Assembly (NCBI GenBank): GCA_038317685.1
Contig: JBBQBQ010000018.1
Coordinates: 1-23,432, forward strand
Direction: 5' to 3'
DNA from: JBBQBQ01 sp038317685
GTDB taxonomy: Bacteria; Desulfobacterota; Desulfuromonadia; Desulfuromonadales; DDH964
DNA: 23,432 nucleotides
Part shown: piece after piece, positions 10,364 through 19,028 of the stretch
Layout of the letters: each line of letters starts with the position of its first letter
Position numbering within the stretch: the first letter of the stretch is position 1
Translations under genes and position numbers: made by a program
The notes under the pieces: generated by a model
Databases searched by the model: none
Told to the model about the DNA's origin: nothing
What the model saw: only the letters and a program-made list of their open reading frames with translations

Positions 10364-10776
10364 CGTCCGAATTGCGTAGTGCTGCCGCCTGCAGAAATGG
10401 GCCAAAGAGTGGCTAAAGGAAGCTGGTTATGAGTTGTTTATGAAGTGGGTCAGTCCGTAGGACCTACTGAAACAGTTCATGCGACCATGGGCCAGCCAAG
10501 AGGGGAAGTGCGGCCAACCGACTGAGGCAAGCTCACTCCGAGTCTGCTCTCCGGACTGCCCCCATTCATCCGGAGTTCAGTTTGAGGCAAAAACCGTGCT
10601 GACACAGGAGGCTCCTGATTCTCTTGAGGCAAAGTCGAACAGGACAAATGCCATGACTCAAGCAACTTGGCACTCGTAACCTGAATTGCGACGTGAACTG
10701 GCGCGGAACAACGTTGGCCCCACGACAGCGCAAAGTAAGTTCGAAGTACGTCCCACGTGGGAAGCCAAAGAAAATC
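10364..10776. other. Gene-free stretch after kdpE with several small palindromes
   Basis: No convincing protein-coding gene is visible in this stretch. It contains TGAGGCAA three times (10523-10530, 10583-10590, 10625-10632); inverted repeats CTCCGGA/TCCGGAG (10549-10555 with 10569-10575) and CAGGAG/CTCCTG (10605-10610 with 10612-10617); and a perfect 12-bp palindrome TCCCACGTGGGA (10751-10762). One short reading frame near 10400-10460 encodes an amphipathic peptide (KWAKEWLKEAGYELFMKW) without a start codon; it could be a gene remnant, but I cannot name it. Confidence 0.4.
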
Positions 10777-10806
10777 AAGGGCCTACGGTTTATTCCGTAG
10801 GCCCTT
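10777..10806. terminator. Bidirectional Rho-independent terminator
   Basis: A perfect 12-bp stem (AAGGGCCTACGG at 10777-10788 with CCGTAGGCCCTT at 10795-10806) closes a 6-base loop. T-rich sequence follows on the + side (TTTGGCTTTTGGTGTTTT), and A-rich sequence precedes it, giving ATTTTCTTT on the - side. It lies between kdpE and the convergent gene ending at 10866, and would serve both transcripts. Confidence 0.9.
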
Positions 10807-10865
10807 TGGCTTTTGGTGTTTTGGTGAATCGGAAGATTGGACCGGCGGGGGATGATGTTCTTGGC

Positions 10866-11381
10866 TTAAGACGGAAATGCGAATTCCACGACGTTCTGAA
10901 ATCGGGTCACCAGGGAAATGCTGGTCACCTGCACCCGAAACAGGGCGCAGCCCGGCGCGGCGGCAAATTCGGCGAGGTCGGGGTGTCTGGCCAGGTAGAT
11001 CGCCAGGCCCGCCGCCCGATCCTCGCCGTGCAGTTCCTCTGCGGCGCCGAGGACGGTCGCTGCTATTCCGTGGGCGATCGCTGCGGCCTGAGGATCGCTT
11101 CGATTGTCGATGAGCAGCGCCACCTGACGGTTTCCGGTCAGATTTTGCCATTTGCGGGTGGTGCGAAGGGTTGCGAAGTAGAGCCGGTTCAGGTCGGGAG
11201 TCATGGCTATCGCCACCAGACTCGTATAAGGAGCGTTGCCCGCGGCGGTCGCCAGGACGGCCAACGGTTGGCCGGCGCAAAGGTCCTGCAGGATGTTCCT
11301 GGGGTCCTCGGAGCCGTTCAGGGACGTTTCTCCCTTGGCAGCAGGCGCGGTTGCTTTCGGCACGGCTTTCCCCTCAGACAT
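10866..11381 (-). CDS. Pyridoxamine 5'-phosphate oxidase family protein
   Basis: A 171-residue protein of the PNPOx-like split-barrel family: AVLATAAGNAPYTSLVAIAM, LYFATLRTTRKWQNLTGN and QVALLIDNRS follow the usual strand order of the flavin-binding fold. Residues 1-25 (Ala/Lys-rich) look like an extra or mis-assigned N-terminus. The ATG at 11381 overlaps the end of the upstream gene by eight bases and has no clear ribosome binding site; GTG at 11363 (residue 7) has GAGGGG six bases upstream and is a plausible alternative. Overlap implies co-transcription with the DUF523-DUF1722 gene. Substrate unknown. Confidence 0.8.
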   Translation of the reverse strand: MSEGKAVPKATAPAAKGETSLNGSEDPRNILQDLCAGQPLAVLATAAGNAPYTSLVAIAMTPDLNRLYFATLRTTRKWQNLTGNRQVALLIDNRSDPQAAAIAHGIAATVLGAAEELHGEDRAAGLAIYLARHPDLAEFAAAPGCALFRVQVTSISLVTRFQNVVEFAFPS

Positions 11382-12336
11382 GGTTGCGCAGCATCAATTC
11401 AGCCGGGTGGGGGGAGAGATAGATTTGTCCCTGAAGGTAGCGTTGATGGTACTTGGATATGTAATGCTTCAGGAGGGTCAGGGGCACGATCAAGGGGAGG
11501 AACTGGTCGTGGTACTGGCCGATGATCTCCCGCAATTCCTCCTTTTCTTCGGGGGAAAGGTGGGTTTTGAAATACCCCATGATATGGTGCAGGACGTTGG
11601 TGTTTTTCTTGGCCGTGGCATGGAGGGCCAGGCCCTTCATGAAAAGTTCCTCGTAGCTGGGGAGCAGTTCCGGCAGCGGTTGCTCCTTGCCGTGGGCCAC
11701 CAGGGCGCCCATGGCTCGATAGATCTCAGGGCTGTGGGCCATCATCAGAAGTTTGTGGGCGGTATGGAATTCCACCAGCCGACCTACGGTTGGTTGCGCT
11801 GCCAGAAAAACCTGCCAGCGGCGGAAACTGAAGACCCGCTCGATAAAGTTTTCGCGAATGGCGGGATCGTTCAAGCGCCCTTCCTCCTCCAGCGGCAAGC
11901 GGGGGAAGTGCCGGGAAACGGCGGCAGCGAAGAGACCTCGGCCGTTTTTGACTGAGGCCCCCTGGTTATAGACCTTGACCCGGTAAAGCCCTGAACTCGG
12001 GGAATCCTTTTTGAAGATAAAACCGCACAGGTCCGCGCCTTCCAGCTCCTTGACCTTGGCCGAACAGAAGGCCAGCATCTGCTCCGTCTTGTCGATGCGA
12101 CTCCGACCGGTGACCAGCCGCGGTTGGGCGGGGTCTCCCTCCAGGCGCATCGATTCACGGGGGATCGGCAAGCCGCAGCCGACTTCGGGGCAGACCGGGA
12201 CGAAGGCAAAGAATCGTCCCAGGGTATCGGTCAGGTAGCGATCATGTTTGTGGCCGCCATCGTAACGAACCGGTTCTCCCAGAAGGCAGGAGCTGACCCC
12301 GATTTTGATCGACGCGGACCGGGGAAGGTCGGTCAT
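11374..12336 (-). CDS. DUF523 and DUF1722 domain protein (YbgA-type)
   Basis: The 320-residue protein joins two domains of unknown biochemical role. DUF523 (about residues 8-150) shows GVSSCLLGEPVRYDGGHK, PVCPEVGCGLPIPRESM and FIFKKDSPSSGLYRVKVY. DUF1722 (about 190-310) shows WQVFLAAQPTVGRLVEFHTA, HKLLMMAHSP and KKNTNVLHHIMGYFK. E. coli YbgA carries DUF1722 and sits next to the photolyase gene phr; here the gene is divergent from a UV endonuclease gene, again a UV-repair neighbour. The conserved cysteines of DUF523 hint at metal or thiol chemistry, which is inference. The start at 12336 gives the usual length; the 255-bp divergent region upstream must hold promoters for both directions, but I see no clear consensus there. 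Confidence 0.88.
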   Translation of the reverse strand: MTDLPRSASIKIGVSSCLLGEPVRYDGGHKHDRYLTDTLGRFFAFVPVCPEVGCGLPIPRESMRLEGDPAQPRLVTGRSRIDKTEQMLAFCSAKVKELEGADLCGFIFKKDSPSSGLYRVKVYNQGASVKNGRGLFAAAVSRHFPRLPLEEEGRLNDPAIRENFIERVFSFRRWQVFLAAQPTVGRLVEFHTAHKLLMMAHSPEIYRAMGALVAHGKEQPLPELLPSYEELFMKGLALHATAKKNTNVLHHIMGYFKTHLSPEEKEELREIIGQYHDQFLPLIVPLTLLKHYISKYHQRYLQGQIYLSPHPAELMLRNHV

Positions 12337-12591
12337 TTCAGTCTCCCTGCGGCAGATATAAAGTCACTTGCCCTGGGGTTTGTTTCGGGTCCCTCAACTT
12401 TGGCGGCGGGAGTCGGATCGCGTCCTTTGTAAGGTGACAAGTCCCTGCCAACCGGGTAAGGTTTGACTGTGATAGTGGTTTGAGAAATGTCCCCGCCAGG
12501 GCTCAATCCGGCTGCAGAAACAGTATCAGGGGCCGGCCTGCAGTGCAAGGAGCCTGACCGGGGGAGCCTGAAGATGGCGAGGAGCGACCCG

Positions 12592-13503
12592 ATGCGTTTT
12601 GGTCTTTGTTGCCTCTTTAAAGAGGAACCGGTTTCCTTTCGTACCACCACCGCCAAGGCGCTCCTGCCTCTCCATCGCGATCGGCAACTCGGCAAACTTT
12701 CCGAAATCTGTGTCCACAATGTCCGAAGCCTGTATCTGGCCCTTGAGACGGTGCACCGCTTGGGGATCGGTGCCTTCCGAATCATGTCGCCGCTCTTCCC
12801 CCGCATGACCCATCCGGTGGTGGGGTATCAGCTCGAGGAGCTGCCGGACGGGACCGTCATCAGCGAACATTTGGACCGGGTGCGAAGTTTCGCTCGCCAC
12901 CACCGGATCCGGCTCAGCTTTCACCCCGACCAGTTTGTCGTCCTTTCCTCCCCCCATCTCCCGGTGGTCGAGAATTCGATCCGCGAGCTGGTCTACCAGG
13001 GGTGGCTGGCCGAAGCGGTGGGGGCCGAGGTGATCAACCTCCACGCTGGCGGTGTCTATGGGGATAAACACCGGGCACTGCAGCGCTTCAGTGAGGTTTT
13101 CCCCGAGCTTCCGGCGGCCGTCAGAAGCCGTTTGACCCTGGAAAACGATGATGTCAGTTACACCCCCGAAGATCTGGAGAAGGTCTGCGGGCGTTTGGCG
13201 GTGCCGCTCATCTATGACGTCCACCATCACCGCTGCAATCCCGACCGCCTGTCGGTTGAGGAGGCAACGACGCTGGCGGGAGACACCTGGAGGGCGGCCG
13301 GGCGGGAGCCGTACTGTCACCTCTCGTCGCCTCGCAACGGCTGGCAGGGGGGTGATCCCAAACCCCATGCCGATTTTATCGACCCGCTTGATTTCCCCGA
13401 ATGCTGGCGGGGGAGGGAGATGACAGTCGATGTGGAGGCCAAGGCGAAAGAGTTGGCGGTGATCCGGTTGATGGCGGAGTTGAAAGGGGAGGACGGGCGA
13501 TGA
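12592..13503 (+). CDS. uvsE: UV DNA damage endonuclease UvsE/UVDE
   Basis: This 303-residue TIM-barrel enzyme nicks DNA 5' of UV photoproducts, an alternative to nucleotide excision and photolyase repair. Family landmarks are visible: RFGLCCLFKEEPVSFRTTTA at the start, SPLFPRM, RLSFHPDQFVVLSSP, NLHAGGVYGDK, LTLENDDVSYTPEDL and IYDVHHHRCNP, with the His, Glu and Asp residues that bind the metal cluster. ATG 12592 has AGGAG seven bases upstream and matches the family start; ATG 12574 in the same frame would add six residues. The stop overlaps the next gene by ATGA, indicating coupling. The N-terminus gives normal length (about 300). Confidence 0.94.
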   Translation: MRFGLCCLFKEEPVSFRTTTAKALLPLHRDRQLGKLSEICVHNVRSLYLALETVHRLGIGAFRIMSPLFPRMTHPVVGYQLEELPDGTVISEHLDRVRSFARHHRIRLSFHPDQFVVLSSPHLPVVENSIRELVYQGWLAEAVGAEVINLHAGGVYGDKHRALQRFSEVFPELPAAVRSRLTLENDDVSYTPEDLEKVCGRLAVPLIYDVHHHRCNPDRLSVEEATTLAGDTWRAAGREPYCHLSSPRNGWQGGDPKPHADFIDPLDFPECWRGREMTVDVEAKAKELAVIRLMAELKGEDGR

Positions 13504-13955
13504 GAGCCTTGTTGAGAAAGGGTGTCTGTATGGGAATTCTGGCAGTCCTTTTGGCGGCCTGTGCCGGTGAGCGTCCCCCCCAGCGAGGCCGCCTCGATGG
13601 CCGCCTCCCGCCTTGCCCCGACTCGCCCAACTGTATTTCGAGCCAGGCAGAAGACAGCGGGCACCGGGTTGCGGCGTTGGCGTTCAGCGGGGACCCGGCT
13701 GCCGCTTTTGCCCGTTTGAAGGATACCCTGGCGGGACGGGGGGATACGACGATCGTGGAGGAGCGGGAGGGCTATCTTCGGGTCGAACTGAGGACCACCT
13801 GGTTTGTCGATGATGGCGAATTTCTCCTCGACCGGGAGCACCACCTCATTCAGGTTCGCTCGGCGTCGCGGGTCGGTTATTCCGACCTGGGGAAGAACCG
13901 CAAGCGCTTGGAGGAGATCCGCCAGGCCTTCGAAGCACCAGTCCCAAAGCCCTGA
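13500..13955 (+). CDS. DUF1499 family lipoprotein
   Basis: A 151-residue protein starting at ATG 13500, which overlaps the uvsE stop. The N-terminus is a lipoprotein signal: basic residues, a hydrophobic stretch and the lipobox LLAAC near residue 20, so it should be anchored in the envelope. The body carries DUF1499 motifs: CPDSPNCISSQ, a central FARLKDTLA region and RTTWFVDDGEFLLD, HLIQVRSASRVGYSDLGKNR. The function of DUF1499 is not known. It ends four bases before the convergent transporter gene, with no terminator between them. Confidence 0.88.
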   Translation: MRALLRKGVCMGILAVLLAACAGERPPQRGRLDGRLPPCPDSPNCISSQAEDSGHRVAALAFSGDPAAAFARLKDTLAGRGDTTIVEEREGYLRVELRTTWFVDDGEFLLDREHHLIQVRSASRVGYSDLGKNRKRLEEIRQAFEAPVPKP

Positions 13956-13959
13956 TCGT

Positions 13960-14607
13960 TCAGCCGCCGCAGCAGCTGCCGCAGCCGCAGGCCAGACCGC
14001 GGGCCTTGGCAAAGGCCTCCCGTCCTTCCCGAAAGGCGAACCAGGCGATTCCCAGGGCTCCGAGGGCGTCGAGGCCGCCGATCCCGGTCAACTGGTAGCC
14101 GGCGCTGGCCGCGAGGAGAACGACCGACAGGTAGAGACAGGCTCGCGAACATGCGGCGTCGGCGAGAATCGCGGGGGAGTTGAGGGACGTGCCGACGCGG
14201 GTCTTGGCGCGGATCAACAGCCCCATGCCGGCGATCGATATCACCGCGATCACGATCCCCCAGACCGTCGATTCGGGACTGTGCCGCTCCAGCAGTGCCA
14301 GCAGCGATGAAACCGTCAGTCCTGCCGTCAGAAAATAAAAGGCGCCGCCGGTAACGCGCAGGGCGCTCCGTTCGAACTCGTCCCGCGTGACCCCGTCATT
14401 TCCCCGCACCCGGCGCAGCATGTGCCACACCCCCACCCCGGAAATCACCTCGACGAAAGAATCGATGCCGAAGCCGAAGAGCGCCAGGGTTTCATCGGCG
14501 GCCCCGAAACCGACCGACACCAGACCCTCAACGAGGTTGTAGCCGATCGTCACCAGCGCCAGAAGGCGGGCAACGGTGTAGAGGCGTGCCGTTTCAGCGG
14601 GCAACAT
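13960..14607 (-). CDS. CDF-like cation transporter, membrane domain only, with Cys-rich tail
   Basis: A 215-residue, roughly six-span membrane protein related to the transmembrane half of cation diffusion facilitators; the usual cytoplasmic C-terminal domain is absent. Possible metal-site positions occur in the second span (GIDSFVEVISG) and the fifth (ILADAACSRACLYLS), which differ from the HxxxD pattern of zinc CDFs and include cysteine. The last nine residues are CGCGSCCGG, four cysteines (207, 209, 212, 213) that could bind a soft metal or arsenite. It lies three bases after acr3 and is the last gene of the arsenic operon. Transport of a thiophilic metal or metalloid is inference. Confidence 0.8.
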   Translation of the reverse strand: MLPAETARLYTVARLLALVTIGYNLVEGLVSVGFGAADETLALFGFGIDSFVEVISGVGVWHMLRRVRGNDGVTRDEFERSALRVTGGAFYFLTAGLTVSSLLALLERHSPESTVWGIVIAVISIAGMGLLIRAKTRVGTSLNSPAILADAACSRACLYLSVVLLAASAGYQLTGIGGLDALGALGIAWFAFREGREAFAKARGLACGCGSCCGG

Positions 14608-14610
14608 GGC

Positions 14611-15680
14611 TTACGGCCTGGCCGGGGACGAACCCGCGGCGGCAGGAAAGTGACGTTTCTGAAACCAGAAGGCGACGTTGACCAGCCCGATCATTACCGG
14701 GACCTCGACCAGGGGGCCGATGACCGCGGCGAAGGCGGCGCCGGAGTTGAGGCCGAAGACCCCCACCGCTACGGCGATGGCGAGCTCGAAATTGTTGCTG
14801 GCGGCGGTGAAGGCGAGGGTGGTGGTCTTGCCGTAGTCGGCGCCGATCTTCTTCCCCATCCAGAAGGAGACCAGGAACATCACCACGAAGTAGATCAGCA
14901 GCGGAATGGCGATGCGCACCACGTCGAAGGGGATCTGAACGATCAGGTTTCCCTTGAGGCTGAACATGACGACGATGGTGAAGAGGAGGGCGATCAGAGT
15001 CAGGGGACTCAACTTCGGCACCACGACGGCGTGGTAGCGCTCCCGGCCGAGGAGCTTGACGCCGATCAGGCGGGTCAGCGCCCCCGCGAGAAAGGGGATG
15101 CCGAGATAAATGAAGACGCTTTTGGCGATCTGGCCGATGGTGATGGCGACGACCGCCCCCTGCAGGCCGAAGAGGGGGGGCAAGACGCCGATGAAGAACC
15201 AGGCGTAGACACTGAAGAAGAGGACCTGGAAGATGCTGTTGAAGGCGACCAGCCCGGCGGCATATTCCCGGTCCCCATGGGCCAGTTCGTTCCAGACGAT
15301 GACCATGGCGATGCAGCGCGCCAGGCCGATCATGATCACCCCGACCATGTACTCGGGTTTGTCGGGGAGGAGGAGGATGGCGAGAGCGAACATGAGGATC
15401 GGGCCGATGACCCAGTTCTGCACCAGGGAGAGGCCGAGGATCCGCAGGTTGCTGAAGACGTCCCCCAGTTCCTCGTAGCGGACCTTGGCGAAGGGGGGGT
15501 ACATCATCAGGATCAGGCCGGCGGCGATGGGGATGTTGGTCGTTCCGACGGAGAAGCGGTTGACGAGGTTTTCGACACCGGGGAGGAAATAGCCGGCGCC
15601 GATGCCGACCGCCATGGCGGCGAAGATCCACAGGGTGAGGTAGCGGTCGAGGAAGGAGAGCCGCTTCGAAATGGCCGAGG

Positions 15681-15684
<4 letters not shown>
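14611..15684 (-). CDS. acr3: Arsenite efflux transporter, ACR3 family
   Basis: A 357-residue, ten-span protein of the ACR3 branch of arsenite exporters (BART superfamily). It carries LSFLDRYLTLWIFAAMAVGI at the start, the conserved cysteine Cys124 in GLARCIAMVIVWNELA (the span-4 residue essential in studied ACR3 proteins), and TTLAFTAASNNFELAIAVAV with ALIG-like 'VIGPLVEVPVMI' near the end. It expels As(III) produced by the upstream ArsC. ATG 15684 overlaps the arsC stop by ATGA; a longer in-frame extension to 15888 lies inside arsC and is not credible. Confidence 0.96.
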
Positions 15685-16144
<460 letters not shown>

Positions 16145-16148
<4 letters not shown>

Positions 16149-16513
16149 GGGGAGGCTTGCTCTTTTGCGGGGCAACCGTCCCCCTTCGGCCCCTGGAGCC
16201 GATCGGCCAAGGCCTGGCGATCGAGAAGCGCCTGGGGGAGTTCGGGGAGCCGGCGGCCAAGGAGGGTCAGCAGGTCGACCTGCAACGGCTGGTTCTCTTC
16301 GGGGAGGCGATAGAACATCCAGATCCCCCGGCGCCGGTCGCTGACCAGGCCGTTGTTGCGCAGGTAGGCCAGGTGTCGGGAGACGGTCGACTGGGGAAGG
16401 TCGAGGATTGCCATCAGGTCACAGACGCAGAGCTCTCCCATCTGAAGGAGGGCGAGGATGCGCAGCCGGGTTTCATCGGAAAGAGCTTTGAAGAGACGGG
16501 CGGTCATTTTCAT
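16145..16513 (-). CDS. arsR: ArsR family As(III)-responsive repressor
   Basis: A 122-residue winged-helix repressor. Residues about 4-75 carry ALSDETRLRILALL, the metal-binding ELCVCDL (Cys29, Cys31) in helix 3 and the recognition helix LPQSTVSRHLAYLRNNGLV. Arsenite binding at the cysteines releases it from DNA. The start is ATG 16513 or ATG 16507; neither has a Shine-Dalgarno sequence, and the predicted transcription start falls almost on 16513. The reading frame is open further upstream but that part has no family resemblance. The stop overlaps arsC. Confidence 0.93.
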
Positions 16514-16519
16514 GAGGCC

Positions 16520-16548
16520 AGCATATCCGCATAGGCGGATATGGTCAA
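16520..16548 (-). promoter_or_regulatory. ars operon promoter with ArsR operator in the spacer
   Basis: On the - strand a -35 TTGACC (16543-16548) and a -10 TATGCT (16520-16525) are separated by exactly 17 bases. The spacer holds a perfect inverted repeat, CATATCCGC (16522-16530) and GCGGATATG (16535-16543) around ATAG, which overlaps both boxes. This is the expected site for repression by the ArsR encoded immediately downstream. Sequence elements are seen; ArsR binding is inference. Confidence 0.78.
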
Positions 16549-16670
16549 CCTGGATTCTGCTGGATCGAGGCAGATATCCAAACCGCTTATTTCTCTGGAT
16601 TGGCGGCGGCAGCCTGGTCAGGTTTTCGTTGTTTACGGCGAGGAGGGACAAATGTGGCTTCCCGCTTGGG

Positions 16671-17420
16671 TTAGGCAAAGAGTTGGGCCAGCATTTTGAG
16701 GGCCATGAGCACCAGCAGCACGCCGAGAACTTTTTTAACCCGCTGTGGTTGCAGGTGCCGGTGCATGACGTAGGTACCGAGGCTTCCGCCGAGAAAGGCG
16801 GCAACCGCGGGGACCATTATTCGCTCCAGCTGAATGTCCCCCATGGTCATATAAGCCAGGAAACCGGTGGCCGAGGAAAAAGGGACGACAAAGGCGGTCA
16901 ATACCGCGACCTTTTTCGGATTGAATCGTTGCATGATCATCAGCGGCGCGATCAACCCGCCGCCGCCAACTCCGAGCAGCCCGGAGAGGAACCCGGCCAG
17001 CGCGCCGATGACAGCTGGCAGGAGCAGCGGCCGGTCCTCGCGGTAGTGGTCGGTATTAGCTCCACCGCGGTAGAGGAGCAGCATGCCGCCGGAAAAGGCC
17101 AGAAAAAGGACGAAGACCATGAGAACCAGCCGAATTGGCAGCCACTGGCTCGACCAGGCGCCCAAAGGGGCAAAGAGGAGGGACGTGACGATGAGCGGCG
17201 CGCCAAGGCGAAAATCGAGGAGTCCGGCCCGCAGGTTGGTGACACTCGCTCCGGTCATGCTCAGGGTATTGACCAAAAGTCCGGTCGGCTTGGCCGCTGC
17301 CAGCGGCATCCCCAGCCAGGAGAGGGCCGGCACCAGGGCAATGGCCGAGCCAACCCCGCCGAGGGCGAAGAGGAAGCTCAGTCCGAAGGCGAGGAGGGAG
17401 ACGATCGGCCAGTCAGTCAT
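16671..17420 (-). CDS. Sulfite exporter TauE/SafE family permease
   Basis: A 249-residue membrane protein of the TauE/SafE family (former DUF81), with about seven or eight spans arranged as two related halves. The motifs GGVGSAIALVPALSWLG near residue 21 and GLLGVGGGGLIAPLMI near residue 148 are the paired glycine-rich loops of this family. Known members move sulfite, sulfoacetate or other organosulfur anions; the substrate here is unknown. ATG 17420 overlaps the end of the CDF gene by eight bases, so it is co-transcribed. It is the last gene before the ars promoter. Confidence 0.9.
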   Translation of the reverse strand: MTDWPIVSLLAFGLSFLFALGGVGSAIALVPALSWLGMPLAAAKPTGLLVNTLSMTGASVTNLRAGLLDFRLGAPLIVTSLLFAPLGAWSSQWLPIRLVLMVFVLFLAFSGGMLLLYRGGANTDHYREDRPLLLPAVIGALAGFLSGLLGVGGGGLIAPLMIMQRFNPKKVAVLTAFVVPFSSATGFLAYMTMGDIQLERIMVPAVAAFLGGSLGTYVMHRHLQPQRVKKVLGVLLVLMALKMLAQLFA

Positions 17421-18327
17421 GCCGGTGGGCCACGGGGCGGTACTTGCCGGTCAGGCAGCGGCCGACCTCGAACTGCAGAGTCGCATGATCGATGCCGAAG
17501 CGTTCGTGGAGGAGATTTTCCACTGCTGAGGCGATGGGGCCGGTTTCCGCCAGGGACTCCCGGTCGGTATCGACATGTGCTTCGAAATGGAGATCGGTGT
17601 CGTCGACCCGCCACAGGTGGATGTGATGGACGTTGCAGATTCCGGGGAGAGCTTCGAGGGCGAGTTGCAGTTCATCGAGGGAAATCTCCCCCGGCACCTT
17701 GAGCATCAGCACCTCGAGGGCCGCCTGGAGGATCTTCCAGCTCTCCCAGCCGACATAGACGGCGATCAAAAGGCTCAGCGCCGGGTCGATCCAGAAAAGG
17801 CCGAGGAACTCGATGGCCAGAGCCCCGAGAATCACCGCGACGCTCGAAACCGCATCGGAGAGGAGGTGCAGGTAGGCCGAACGGAAATTCAGGTTGACTT
17901 GGGCGTCGCGGTGCAGCAGCCAAGTGCCGAGCAGATTGGCGACCAGACCGACCGCAGCGACGGCCAGCATCAGGCCGCCGTCGATCGCCTGCGGATGTTG
18001 CAGCTTGGCCACCGCCTCCCGCACCAGGTAGACGGCAATCGCCAGCAGCACCACGGCGTTGACAACCGCCGCCAGGATTTGCGCACGCTTGAGGCCGAAG
18101 GTGTAACGGTCATTGCGCGGCTTTTGACTCAGCCGCAGGGCGGCGTAGCTGACGATGAGGGCGATGCCGTCGCTGAAGTTGTGGAGAGCGTCGGAGAGCA
18201 GCGACAGGCTGCCGGAGAGCACCCCGCCGCCGACCTCGACCAGGGTGATAGCGAAGTTGAGCAGCATGGTGGCGATCAGCCGCGTCGCCGAGGTTGCGCC
18301 AGCCTCGTGATGAGGGTGTTCCGTCAT
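17413..18327 (-). CDS. Cation diffusion facilitator (CzcD/ZitB-type) metal exporter
   Basis: A 304-residue CDF protein with a His-containing N-terminus (MTEHPHHEAG), six membrane spans and a C-terminal cytoplasmic domain (about 215-304). The two intramembrane metal sites are clear: SDALHNFSDG (Asp46, His49, Asp53) in span 2 and HLLSDAVSS (His154, Asp158) in span 5, the pattern of Zn2+/Cd2+/Co2+ exporters. It works as a proton-coupled dimer in the inner membrane. ATG 18327 is used; the frame stays open to 18882 but that part overlaps the FmdE-like gene and is not real. It lies 11 bp after the FmdE-like gene. Confidence 0.93.
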   Translation of the reverse strand: MTEHPHHEAGATSATRLIATMLLNFAITLVEVGGGVLSGSLSLLSDALHNFSDGIALIVSYAALRLSQKPRNDRYTFGLKRAQILAAVVNAVVLLAIAVYLVREAVAKLQHPQAIDGGLMLAVAAVGLVANLLGTWLLHRDAQVNLNFRSAYLHLLSDAVSSVAVILGALAIEFLGLFWIDPALSLLIAVYVGWESWKILQAALEVLMLKVPGEISLDELQLALEALPGICNVHHIHLWRVDDTDLHFEAHVDTDRESLAETGPIASAVENLLHERFGIDHATLQFEVGRCLTGKYRPVAHRHD

Positions 18328-18338
18328 GGCCGGTCTTC

Positions 18339-18935
18339 TCAGCCGGCGCAGGGGATGCAGACTTGGCCGGCAGGCGAATCCCGCAGTTTGTTGACGAAGG
18401 TCAGTTCGCCGCAGCGCGCGCAGGGCTGTGCCTCGAAGACGGCCTGACCCTGCGGCAGGTTGACCTGGTGAATGTCCCCGACAGCGAGGAAATTCGCTTC
18501 CGGCATGGACAGGACGTTGTTCACTAGCGGGTCGGCGATCTCGGCCGGGATCGACTGCGGCGGCACCCCCGCCTTGCGCTGCTGGACGAAGGGGGAGTTC
18601 AGTGCCTTGGCCAGAAATTCCGGCTTGATCGAAACCCGCACCGCCCGACCGGTCTTGGCCTCGATAAGGGTGAAGGCCAGTTTGTTGTAGTAGAGCTTCT
18701 TGATGTTCGACTTTCCGTAGGTACAGCCGGTGGCGGTCATGAGGCCATCGAGAAAGCAGCCAGCGGCGTGCCCCTCTCCGGTCTCGGCGATCAGGCGCAG
18801 TTCCTTGTCCTGCGAGCGTTCGACGCCGAGCGCCCGCATCGCCGCCAGACCGGCGCGCAATCCCAGCGGCATGGCCGGGCATTTGTGGCCATGGAAGGCG
18901 AGTCCGGTTTCCAGGAGTTTCTCAAAGTTGGGCAT
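18339..18935 (-). CDS. FmdE family protein with C-terminal zinc ribbon
   Basis: A 198-residue protein resembling FmdE (formylmethanofuran dehydrogenase subunit E-like) domains. The hallmark FHGHKCPAMPLGLRAG (His15, His17, Cys19) binds metal in this family; GHAAGCFLDGLMTATGCTYG follows. The end is a four-cysteine zinc ribbon (CARC at 172-175, CIPC at 193-196). FmdE-like proteins in bacteria lack the methanogenic pathway and have been tied to metal or molybdenum enzymes, but the role is unknown. An AAGGAG ribosome binding site precedes ATG 18935. The 93-bp gap to the upstream ccdA-like gene shows no strong terminator, so joint transcription is likely. Confidence 0.88.
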   Translation of the reverse strand: MPNFEKLLETGLAFHGHKCPAMPLGLRAGLAAMRALGVERSQDKELRLIAETGEGHAAGCFLDGLMTATGCTYGKSNIKKLYYNKLAFTLIEAKTGRAVRVSIKPEFLAKALNSPFVQQRKAGVPPQSIPAEIADPLVNNVLSMPEANFLAVGDIHQVNLPQGQAVFEAQPCARCGELTFVNKLRDSPAGQVCIPCAG

Positions 18936-19028
18936 GGTCGTCTCCTTGGTATGGGGTTGATCTTAAGGGCATGATCCCAGATACAAGAATTTAGCAATTT
19001 TCGAGGGCGTGCGTGCCTTGGGCCACCT

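Noticed and set aside
10479..10679. 66-codon open frame on the + strand after kdpE
   Set aside because: No ribosome binding site, no recognisable composition or family, and an overlapping frame of similar length exists on the other strand.
16458..17702. 414-codon open frame on the + strand
   Set aside because: It is antisense to the TauE/SafE gene and the ars promoter; composition is typical of a shadow frame (Gln, Arg, Gly and Glu rich).
18328..18882. N-terminal extension of the CDF gene
   Set aside because: The frame is open but overlaps the well-supported FmdE-like gene in another frame; the family start matches ATG 18327.
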